A stretch of 64,000 bases of DNA from Gammaproteobacteria bacterium (ex Lamellibrachia satsuma) (lineage in GTDB: Bacteria; Pseudomonadota; Gammaproteobacteria; Chromatiales; Chromatiaceae): the NCBI GenBank assembly GCA_019623805.1, contig CP053680.1, forward strand, positions 1,240,001-1,304,000, written 5' to 3'. Each line of letters begins with the position of its first letter. The first letter of the stretch is position 1. Position numbers and translations under genes: made by a program. The notes beneath the pieces are model-generated. The model had not been told where the DNA came from. It saw only the letters and a program-made list of their open reading frames with translations, and did no database searches. Positions 18,620-28,100 of this stretch are shown piece after piece.

Positions 18620-19670
18620 CTTGATTAGAACTAATGTTCAGCCAGCCGAAGCCACGCCTCAGATCGCGGCACTGTCGTAGCAGCGGCCCGAATCAGGCGG
18701 GGTAGCATGGCTTTCAGATCGAATCTGCGATTGAATCGATATTGGTATTCGGCCAAGTAACGATGAGCATATTTGCGAAATCCAAACGCATGATAGGTGC
18801 CCGTAATCGCCGTTTTCAGATTGCCCAGCAGGATATTGATCCATGCGAAGCAAGGCATATCGGTACTGCGCCTATGCGTTCCAACCACCTCTCGCTGATG
18901 GGTCATACCAGCCTGCTCAACAGCGGTAAAACAATTCAGCCCATCACTGAGTACGTGGCTTGAGGCGACCAAATACCGTTCGGCCCAGTTCTGGATATCG
19001 ATCTGCTTGAATCCAGGCACTGGATCAAAGCGAACAACCTGCGGGTGACCGTCCTCATCCAACTGAACCGCCGCCACGAAAGGAACTTTGTTCTCTGATC
19101 CCCGTCCTGCCTTGCCTTGGTGTCCACCGCCAAGATAGGCATCATCCACCACCACGATATCACCCTGCAAGGTGCGTCTTTCCTCGCGTTCGTCCATAAC
19201 CTGCATGATCTTGTGTTTGACCCGCCACGCGCTCGGATAGGACACACCGATATGACGCTTCAACTCCAATGCAGATATGTTGTTCTTCGACTGGCTGATC
19301 AGGAACATCGCCTGAAACCATTTGCGCAGTGGCAACTTCGAACCATGGAAAATCGTGCCCGAACGCAAACTCGTCTGGTGGCGGCAGGCGCTACATTGCC
19401 AGTATGTGTGTTGTCCTTCATGAAATCGGCTATGGGTCGTGCCACCACAATGTGCGCAAACAAAACCTTGGGGCCAGCGTGCAGTTTCCAGTGCCGCCTC
19501 GCATTGTTCTTCGGCGCCATAATGTTCAAACAACTCGTTCAAACTCATACCGGCCTGAAACTGAATCGGGTTCATCGCCATGATCGGACTCCTCTTGCTG
19601 ATCTTGGTGATATTATGTGGTCACTGGTGGCTCAATCCGTGAGCCTGGCTGAACATTAGTTCTAATCAAG
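18620..19670. mobile_element. Complete IS1595-family insertion sequence
   Basis: A 1051-bp element bounded by 26-bp perfect inverted repeats (18620-18645 and 19645-19670, outer end CTTGATTAGAACTAATG) and flanked by a perfect 8-bp duplication TTATACTA. It carries one intact transposase on the minus strand and no passenger gene. The duplication's last base is the A of the phosphopantetheinyl transferase ATG, so insertion separated that gene from its original upstream sequence. Perfect repeats and duplication suggest a recent event. Confidence 0.95.
18631..19581 (-). CDS. IS1595-family transposase
   Basis: A 316-residue transposase. The N-terminus has a zinc-ribbon pair, CAHCGG near residue 42 and CSACRHQTS near residue 64, which likely helps bind the ends. 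This is followed by the SGTIFHGSKLPLRKWF region typical of ISXO2-like enzymes. Catalytic segments are VVVDDAYLGG (about residue 145), VLSDG (about residue 210) and the later NLKTAITGTYHAF with conserved His and Asn. The final codons lie inside the left inverted repeat. Full length, no frameshift. Confidence 0.93.
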   Translation of the reverse strand: MAMNPIQFQAGMSLNELFEHYGAEEQCEAALETARWPQGFVCAHCGGTTHSRFHEGQHTYWQCSACRHQTSLRSGTIFHGSKLPLRKWFQAMFLISQSKNNISALELKRHIGVSYPSAWRVKHKIMQVMDEREERRTLQGDIVVVDDAYLGGGHQGKAGRGSENKVPFVAAVQLDEDGHPQVVRFDPVPGFKQIDIQNWAERYLVASSHVLSDGLNCFTAVEQAGMTHQREVVGTHRRSTDMPCFAWINILLGNLKTAITGTYHAFGFRKYAHRYLAEYQYRFNRRFDLKAMLPRLIRAAATTVPRSEAWLRLAEH

Positions 19671-19678
19671 TTATACTA
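19671..19678. repeat. Target-site duplication of the IS1595-type element, right
   Basis: Exact copy of TTATACTA at 18612-18619. Base 19678 is also the first base of the phosphopantetheinyl transferase start codon. Confidence 0.92.
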
Positions 19679-20331
19679 TGTCCCATCACTCCAACCCCGC
19701 CAGCCTCTTCCCCAGAGCCATTGTGACCATCACCGCTACACCGGAGATGTGGGAGACACCCGTCTTAGAGAAGGAGGAGGCGCTGATCGCCGGGTCGGTG
19801 CATAAACGGCGAAGAGAGTTCCGTGCCGGTCGCCACTGTGCCCACCAGGCACTGAAGTGTCTGGGACTGGAGGTTACACCCTTGCTGCGGGGAGAGCGAC
19901 GGGAGCCAATATGGCCACAGGGCTATCTGGGCAGCATCAGCCACTGCGACGGCTACGCACTGGCTGCCTGCGCTTTACAGGGGGATATCGTCGGAATCGG
20001 TATCGACGTAGAACCGTTAAGCCCACTCAAACGCGACGTGGAGCAGTTGATTCATACTGAAAGAGAGCGCCGGTTCATGCAGGCCAATCCGGAAATTCCA
20101 GAGCGTCTGATCTTCAGCGCAAAAGAGAGTCTCTACAAATGCTACTACCCACTAGTGAAGCAATTCTTTGACTTTCAAGAGGTGGAGTTGGCGATTGATC
20201 TTACAACACGCTGTTTCTCCTTTTCTTCCCAACCGGAGGCCGGGATATCTTTTCCTGCCTACGCCAAGTTCCACGGCAGTTTCTTGAACACCGGCAGCCA
20301 CTTGATAACGGGTTGTTATCTGACCCGATGA
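19678..20331 (+). CDS. Sfp/EntD-type 4'-phosphopantetheinyl transferase
   Basis: A 217-residue enzyme that attaches the coenzyme A phosphopantetheine arm to carrier-protein serines. It shows the magnesium motif GIDVEP with D110 and E112, the second motif FSAKESLYKCYYP with E150 and K154, and the EntD-like N-terminal LFPRAIV. It should activate the two carrier domains of the nearby NRPS. An IS element ends at its first base. The present upstream sequence is IS DNA without a ribosome site, and an in-frame stop lies just upstream. The original start may have been a GTG seven codons earlier, now stranded on the far side of the element. Confidence 0.9.
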   Translation: MSHHSNPASLFPRAIVTITATPEMWETPVLEKEEALIAGSVHKRRREFRAGRHCAHQALKCLGLEVTPLLRGERREPIWPQGYLGSISHCDGYALAACALQGDIVGIGIDVEPLSPLKRDVEQLIHTERERRFMQANPEIPERLIFSAKESLYKCYYPLVKQFFDFQEVELAIDLTTRCFSFSSQPEAGISFPAYAKFHGSFLNTGSHLITGCYLTR

Positions 20332-20347
20332 GCAGCGATGCTGCTCA
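20329..20347. terminator. Palindrome holding both convergent stop codons
   Basis: TGAGCAGC and GCTGCTCA form an 8-bp stem with a 3-nt loop. The left arm begins with the TGA of the phosphopantetheinyl transferase and the right arm ends with the reverse complement of the hydrolase TGA. It may serve as a shared transcript end, but there is no U-tract. Confidence 0.45.
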
Positions 20348-21172
20348 GTAGCGAATACTTTGTTCAATCCAGGCACCAATCAGGTTGACCAGATTCTCCC
20401 GGTCACTGCCTAGAGAAAAATTGTGGTCCCCTTTTGCAAAGTATTCAACCTGCAGGCGATCGCTGAACTCCAGACCTGGAAAGGATTCACAAAACTGCGT
20501 GGGGTAGTTGTATTGGCTGTTACTCCCCGCGAAGACCATCATCAAAGAGACATCCCTGCTGATCAGCGTCTTTAAATCCTTCTCTACCTGCTCCTTAGAC
20601 GGCAAAATCCAGTGGTAACTGACGTCACCATAAGTACCTTCATCCTCAGCCCGCCCAGCAGTTTTAAGACTTCGAGCAATCTTTCCTTGCCAGAAAGATG
20701 AGGAGATCAGTTTGGGCAGATAGCGGTTTAAATAGTAGCGTCGGGTCGGGTAGGCATACCCTTCAAGCAGCACCGCGCCACAGACCCGTTCATCAGCCAC
20801 CGCCGCGCGGAATGCATTGTCGGCCCCGGTACAAAGACCGTAAAGCACGAAACGGTTGATACCTCTTCGCTGCTGCAGAAAATCCATCGCTTCCCGTATC
20901 TCATCGATACTGCGTTCCTGAATAGGCTTGGCGGTCTTACGGGTAACACTGTCACCTACACCGGAAATATCGAAGCGGAAAGTAAACCACCCCAACTCAC
21001 CCAGAGCCCGGGCCAAAGTAACACTCAAACGATTCTGCCCCACATGGTGCAAGAGTCCGGCGTTTAGCAATAGTACCGCCGGTCTGTCGGCGTCTAGGGT
21101 GGAAGGTTCCGTACTCACCCCAACAAGACCGCCATCACTGCCAAAAAGGTAGACACGCTCTCTCATGTTCAT
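20345..21172 (-). CDS. Alpha/beta hydrolase, exosortase A-associated hydrolase 1-like
   Basis: A 275-residue alpha/beta hydrolase. The nucleophile elbow reads GLCTGA (about residue 112), with Cys where Ser is usual, and the C-terminal KGDHNFSLG supplies the His. The GLCxGA form and the N-terminal LLLNAGLLHHVGQNRL resemble hydrolase 1 of exosortase A loci, whose substrate is unknown. Its start overlaps the stop of the second hydrolase by ATGA, so translation is coupled. It is the third minus-strand gene after the NRPS and may process or release its product. Confidence 0.82.
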   Translation of the reverse strand: MNMRERVYLFGSDGGLVGVSTEPSTLDADRPAVLLLNAGLLHHVGQNRLSVTLARALGELGWFTFRFDISGVGDSVTRKTAKPIQERSIDEIREAMDFLQQRRGINRFVLYGLCTGADNAFRAAVADERVCGAVLLEGYAYPTRRYYLNRYLPKLISSSFWQGKIARSLKTAGRAEDEGTYGDVSYHWILPSKEQVEKDLKTLISRDVSLMMVFAGSNSQYNYPTQFCESFPGLEFSDRLQVEYFAKGDHNFSLGSDRENLVNLIGAWIEQSIRY

Positions 21173-21963
21173 CGCGCCGCCAACTTTGCTAGAATCCGTT
21201 TCGAGACACCATGCATCATCATCGCTTCACCAAGCTTGTCCAGACTTTCCCAACCCGTCTGCTCCTCAACTGCATGATAGGTTGTTGGAACTTCGATACG
21301 GGTTAAATGGGCCTGCAGCTCTCGATACTCCAACCGCTCATCACTGGAGATCAGTTCCGCTTGACGAGCCCGGACTCTTTTCAGCCGCATCAGATCACAG
21401 TTACCCAGTGAGTCCCGCAGCGACTGGGGCCATCGATAGCCAATCAGATCATCAGCCCCTGCATCGATCGCCTGCAAACGTGAGACTGGAAATCGATCAA
21501 GGTCAGCATAATAGGAACGGCTGAAACCGATCTGAAAATCAACATAAGCGGCGCCACTGACCACCGGATCCCACAAAATAAGGTCTTCAACCGCCATCTC
21601 GACTGCAGCTAACGTGGCTAAGGCGGCACCTACCCTCACACCAACCAGCGAAACCTTGTCCAGGCCAGCCAGATCCTTCAACTCCTGGGCCGCCACCTTT
21701 ACATCCTCGACCCACTGTTCCAGACTGCCCTCCCCATCATCGCCGGAAGAGCCCCCGGTGGCGAAGTAGTCGAAACGCAGCACATGAAAACCCTCCCGCG
21801 CCAGCTGTTCGGCGAGCCGCACCAAGCCCCGGTGAGTGCGCATGTACTCGCGTCCCAGACTGTGACAGATCAGCACCGCTGCATCGCGATGCTTCCCTGA
21901 GGTTGGTGTGTGGTGCACACCGTAAAGAGGACGCTGCCCATCCCCAAAAATAAACGCGCTCAT
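21169..21963 (-). CDS. Alpha/beta hydrolase, exosortase A-associated hydrolase 2-like
   Basis: A 264-residue alpha/beta hydrolase-fold protein with the HSLGREYMRTHRGLVRLAEQLA and FDYFATGGSSGDDGEGS segments typical of hydrolase 2 in exosortase A loci. Its elbow reads GVRVGA (about residue 105), so the nucleophilic Ser is replaced by Arg; the family commonly has GLRLGA here. Catalysis by the usual triad is therefore unlikely. AGGA lies 8 nt before the ATG. It is 162 bp downstream of the NRPS and overlaps hydrolase 1 by 4 bp. Confidence 0.82.
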   Translation of the reverse strand: MSAFIFGDGQRPLYGVHHTPTSGKHRDAAVLICHSLGREYMRTHRGLVRLAEQLAREGFHVLRFDYFATGGSSGDDGEGSLEQWVEDVKVAAQELKDLAGLDKVSLVGVRVGAALATLAAVEMAVEDLILWDPVVSGAAYVDFQIGFSRSYYADLDRFPVSRLQAIDAGADDLIGYRWPQSLRDSLGNCDLMRLKRVRARQAELISSDERLEYRELQAHLTRIEVPTTYHAVEEQTGWESLDKLGEAMMMHGVSKRILAKLAAR

Positions 21964-22038
21964 ATGGCAATCCTGTACTGCACTCCCTTTTAATCAATAG
22001 GGAATTCTGTAATATATTGATAACTGGCAGTGTCAAAG

Positions 22039-22059
22039 CCCCCCAATGGGACAGGGGGG
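22039..22059 (-). other. C6/G6 hairpin between NRPS and hydrolases
   Basis: Six Cs at 22039-22044 and six Gs at 22054-22059 can form a stem with a 9-nt loop in the 162-bp gap after the NRPS stop. No U-tract follows on the minus strand, so it may attenuate or protect the mRNA rather than stop transcription fully. Confidence 0.35.
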
Positions 22060-22125
22060 AGAAGACGACCCCTCCATGATAAATCATGTCCAGTCAGTAA
22101 AGACACTTGCCGTGGAAACCTTGAC

Positions 22126-25100
22126 TCAATCCTTGAATAGCTTTGACTTAATGCGACCCAGCACCCCTCTCTCAGCTCTATTGTCCCTCCCTGCGAAGGA
22201 TACGCTCTCCTCTGAAGGCTCTTCACTCTTCTGCACTTCCTCCGGCCCGCCAGTAAGCACTGGTTCCAGACCCGCCGAAATCTGCGACAGGGAGTCGGAG
22301 ACCAGTGATCGCAACGACAACTTGGTACCAAGCTGCTCCTGCGCCTTTGCCACAACCTGCATGGCCAGCAGAGAGTGCCCACCAAGGTCAAAGAAATTAT
22401 CATGCAAACCAACTTGGTCGATGCCGATAACTTCCTGCCAGATAGCCGCCAGCCCTTGTTCAAGAGCGGTTTTCGGTGCCTCGAACGTCTCTTCTATTGC
22501 AGCGCTGGCAAAGGGCGCTGGCAGGGCCTTGCGATCCACCTTACCATTGGGTGTCAGTGGCAGTTCGTCAAGCTCCACAAAGTGCTGTGGAATCATGTAG
22601 TCGGGCAGTTCGGCCCGAAGATGTTTACGCAGTTCGGTGGGCGTGGTGTGGGTCCCCGCTTCAAGCTCATAGTAAGCTGCCAGGCGCCGGTCTCCGAGGC
22701 GAACTTCCCGGACATCCACAACGCTGCGTTTAACCTTGCCATATTCCGCAAGAACTGATTCTATCTCCCCTAATTCGATGCGGAATCCCCTCACCTTCAC
22801 CTGGTTATCGAGACGGTTTAGGTACTCCAGCTCGCCATCCACTCTATAACGCACCAAGTCACCAGTGCGGTACATCATCGTCCCGTCTCCGGAAAATGGA
22901 TCTTCCACAAAACGCTCTTCGGTAAGTTCCGGCCGTCCCAGATACCCCCGAGTGACACCCAGTCCACCGATGTACAGCTCCCCGTGAACACCGACCGGCA
23001 CCAGCTGCTGGTATTGATCAAGCACATAGAGCCTCGTATTATCGATGGGACGGCCAATCCTGATGGGCTCTTCCTCGCTGGTGATGTGGAAACAGGTGGA
23101 CCAGACCGTGGTCTCTGTAGGTCCATACATGTTCCACACCCCTCCAGTGAGGCGAACCAGATCCCGCGCCAAACCCTGAGACAAGGCCTCACCACCACAG
23201 AGAACCTTTAAGCCGGCATCTCCCTGCCAACCTGAATCCACAAGCAATCGCCAGGTTGCCGGTGTCGCCTGCATCAGGCTAACCCCATGGTCCTGCATAA
23301 GATCCTTCAGATCGCGGCCATCCAATGCCTGTTCCCGGCTGGCAATCACCACCTTGGCGCCAACGATCAATGGCAGGTAGAGTTCCAGCACGGCGATATC
23401 AAAAGAGAGAGTGGTCAATGCCAGCACAACATCGTTCACGTCAATCCCGGGACACTTCGCCATGCTGGTGAGAAAGTTGCTCACCGCTTGATGCTGAACC
23501 TGAACCCCTTTGGGACGACCTGTCGAACCCGATGTATAGATGACGTAGGCCAGGTTATCCGCTGTTTCCAGTGGCTCTGGCGTATCTGCACCCAGCTTCC
23601 GGATCAGGTCTTTCTCCGCATCGATAGCCAGTACGTTTGCCTTGCAGGCAGGCAGCTTCTCCAACAGAGAACGATGGGTGAGCAGCAGAGCCACGTCCGC
23701 ATCGTCCAGTATGTATCCGATGCGATCAGCGGGATAGTCGGGATCGAGGGGCAGATAAGCGCCACCGGCCTTGAGCACCCCGAGCAGCGCAACCAGCATA
23801 TCGACGGAACGTTCCAGGCAGAGCCCCACCAACACATCGGGACCTACTTTCAGGGTTCGTAGATAGTGGGCCAGCTGATTTGAACGAACATTGAGTTCCC
23901 GGTAAGTCAGTTGGCTCTCACCAAAGATCACTGCCACCTCGTCAGGCGCCTGTGCCACTTGTTGCTCAAATAGATGATGGAAGCCTGCGGAACCGGCCAG
24001 CTCCACATCTGTCTCGTTCCAGTCATCCACCAGCCGCGTCTTCTCTTCCGGCGAAAGCATCGGCAACGCAGGAATCGCAACGGTTGGATCGGTAACCACA
24101 GCCTCCAGCAAGCAATGTAAGTGAGTGGACATGGCCTGGATAGTGACCTCGTCGAACAGGTCTGGGTTGTATTCGAAATAACCAGCGACTCCATCCGCAC
24201 CCTCCGCCAGCTCCAAGGTCAGGTCGAAACGGGACATGCCGGCATCCAGGGTGCGCCGGTTGACTGCCAACCCTTCCATGTCGATCTCCGGCATTGGCGT
24301 ATTATGGAAATCAAACATCACCTGAAACAGCGGCGTGTGACTCATATCCACCGGCAGATGGAGCGCCTGCACCAGTTTTTCAAATGGGAGCTCTGCATGG
24401 GCATAGGCTCCGGTCGCGGTCTCCTTTACCCGCGACAACAGGACGTTAAAATCGGGGGTGCCACTGAGGTCGGTGCGCAACACAATATTGTTGACAAACA
24501 TACCCAACAACGACTCCAACTGTGGATGATCGCGGTTGGCGATAGGCGAACCGACGATAATGTCATCCATTCTGGAATAGCGGGAAAGCAGGACCTTGAA
24601 TCCAGCCAGCAACGTCATATAGAGGGTGCATCCCTGAGTCTGACCCAGTACCGCCAGGCTTTCCGTCAACTCCTGTGACAGTGTTACCGGTATACGTGCG
24701 CCCCGGAAAGTCTGATTAGCCAGGCGGGGACGATCCTGTGGGAGATCTAGAACCGGCAGCTCGCCGGCAAGTCGCTCCTGCCAATAGGTGAGTGAATCAA
24801 CCAGCGTCTCATCACTGAGGCGCTCCCGCTGCCACTCGGCAAAATCTGCATATTGTAGTGAAGGCGGCGACAAAACGTCTTCCCGTCCCTGACGGTAACC
24901 ATTGTAGAGTGCGTTCAACTCGCTCATGAAAACACCCAGCGACCAGGAATCGTTGGCACCTTGATGAATGATGAGCAAAAACAGATGGTGCTGCGCATCG
25001 AGCTTGAACAGCAGGGTGCGCAATACCGGCCCCAACGCCAAATCCAACGGCATGCAGATCTGCTGCGCTGTCTGCTTCTGTAGAGAACTCTCCTGATCAG

Positions 25101-28100
25101 TCCCAACCTGGTCGGACAGATCATGCTGTTCCAGCGGCAGCTGCAACTCTTCAGCTATTACCTGATAAGGACGCCCTTCTTCAGATGCAAAGACTGTGCG
25201 CAGCACATCATGCCGCCGCACCAGATCGTTTAGACTCCGTTCCAGCGCCTCAGCATCAAGTTCTCCGGTCAGCTCCAGGGCGAAATAGTCATTGTAGTGA
25301 GCTCCTGGCTCCAGCTGATCGATAAACCACATGCGTTGCTGTGAGAAGGAGAGCCTGGGTTGTTCGGCATCTGTCCGTGGTATGTCGGAGAAATCCAACA
25401 ACTGATGGCCTTCGCTCCCCTGAACCAGCCCCAGCAGTGCTTCACACTGGGCGGCACGTTCATCCGCGTCAGCGGCGGCAACAACCACTGCCTCCTGATC
25501 GCCGGATTGGCGGAGTTGTTGCTGTAGCGCCGTTGCCAACTCCTCGTTTGACATTGAATAGATACGTTGCACCCAACCGGCAATTTCCTGCACCTGACCT
25601 GGATGCGTCTCATCTGCGACCAGTCGCTCCGCCACCTGCTCTATGGTAGGTGCCTCGAACATGGTGCGCAGCGGTAACTGCACGCCAAATATGGCACGCA
25701 GCCGGGCAATCAGTTGGGCTGCGGTAAGTGAGTGACCGCCATGCTCGAAGAAGTTGTCGTTGATTCCAATACGGTCCAGAAGCAATACTTCCTGCCAGAT
25801 ATCTGCCACCGCCTCCTCCAGCGCATCACGCGGCGCCACATACTCTGCTCCTGAGGCAACCTGCGCACTATCGGGATCGGGCAATGCCTTGCGATCAATC
25901 TTTCCATTCGGCGTCTTCGGCAGCACAACGAGAAAAACAAAAAGGGAGGGCAGCATGAAACTCGGCAGCTTCTCGGCAAGAAAACGCTTCAGTACTTCAG
26001 GTTCCGGCGGATTGGCATGGGCAGACTGCAAGTAAGCTACCAGCATCCGAGAGCCACTGGCGTCTTCCCGGTCCACTACCGCACACTCCACAACCTCTGG
26101 ATGAAGTCCGAGGTGGGCATCGATCTCACCCAGTTCGATGCGATGGCCACGAATCTTGACCTGATGATCGACACGGCCGAGGAAGTCCAGAATGCCATCC
26201 TTCCGATAGCAGGCGAGATCACCGGTACGATAGATGCGCGCACCCTCCTGCCCGGAAAAAGGATCGGGCAGAAACCGCTCAGCGGTCAGCTCCGGCTGTC
26301 CCAGATAACCTCGCACCACACCATCTCCACCGATATAGAGTTCGCCAGGAACACTCGCCGGGGTTGGCTGCAGTTGCTCATCCAACAGATAGATACGCGT
26401 GTTGGAGATAGGACGGCCGATGGGCACCTGCTCCAACTCACCGTCAAGCTGGTGGGTAGTCGACCAGATAGTGGTCTCGGTAGGACCGTACATATTTATG
26501 ACCTTGCCGGAAACCAGCTGGTGCAGTTCCGCCGCCACCGATGGCGGAAATGCCTCGCCCCCAACCATCATACGGTCGAGGCCCGCCAACGCTGCCCGGG
26601 CATCAATATCATTCAACAGCATAGTGGCCATGGAGGGGGTACACTGAAAATGGCTCACCTGATTGCGACGAATGAGACCAGCAATAGAATAGTCCACAGT
26701 CTCATCATTGCTCCGGCCAGCTGCTTCCTTTACTTTGTTGAGGAAGGGCAGGTGATCAAGCACAACTTCAGATTCGACGCCGTAATCAACCAGGCAGCCG
26801 ATCTCATCAACGCCAATCTCTTTTAACTGGTCGACCATCTCCAGCGCACGTTCGGGCGTACCGAAGAGGCCGCTTGTGCGGTAGTAGCGTTCAAAAGCGA
26901 AGTCAAGCAGATCATCGAAATCCTCGGCGGAGATGTTGTCGACAAACTCGTCGATGGTCTGCACGCCGCGGGTCGAGAGATCCTTGAAAGTGGGAAAATG
27001 CCAGGCCGCCGCCTTAACCAGCGTTGCAGCACTGGTCAGGTAGCTCTTCATGGGGCCACGAGCGGCCTGTTTGACCGCCTCCTCGTCCTCGCCAATCAAG
27101 GTATGCAGCATAATCACCACATGCCCCTCGCCTGGGTGCCCAGCTGACTTCCACGCATCCCGATAGAGCTGGATACTCTTGCTCACGTCTTCTACGGACT
27201 GCCCCAACAGATGAGTCAGGATGCCACAACCCGCTTCACCCGCCATGCGGAAGGTTTCTGGATTGCCCGCCGCCGTAAGCCAGACAGGCAGCTCATCCTG
27301 CACCGGCCGTGGCTGGGTCGTCACTTCCACGTCACCTTTGGGGCCAGGAAAGACCACCGTCTCCCCACGCCAAAGCTGCCGTACCTGCTCCAGGGAGTCC
27401 ATCATCACCTGTTTGGCATTAGCGTGATTTTCCGGCTTGATGGCGAAATCGTTAGGTTGCCAACCTGCTGCGATAGCAATGCCAACACGGCCGTCGGAGA
27501 GATTGTCCACCACCGACCAGTCCTCCGCCACGCGGATGGGACTGTGCAGGGGCAGTACCACACTGCCGGAACGCAGCTGGATATTGTTGGTGACCGCAGC
27601 CAAGGCAGCACTGATTACGGCTGGGTTAGGAAATAGCCCGCCGAATGAGTGAAAATGGCGCTCAGGCGTCCAGGCAGCAGTAAAACCATTGCCATCACCA
27701 AATTTAACCGCCTCCATCAATAGATGGTATTTGCTGTGAGTTTGGATATCCTCGTTGCTGGAGTAGTTCCAGAAGAAGAGGCTGAAATCGATCGACTTGT
27801 CAGGATATCGGCTGCTCAATGCCTCTGTGGGCAGATGGTCCTCATCTCCCCCGTAGAGCACCACCTTGAAACCACGGCAGAGCGTCCAGAAGAGCTCCAA
27901 TACCGAAATATCGAAGGAAATACTGGTTACTGCCAGCCAGGTACCCACATCAGCACCTATGCGGTCATCCATACCAGTGAAAAAGTTGACCACATTGCGA
28001 TGCTCCACCATAACCCCTTTGGGTTTCCCTGTGGATCCGGATGTATATATGATATACGCCAGATTTGATGAGCGGACTCCGGTCTGCGGCGCATCGCCAG

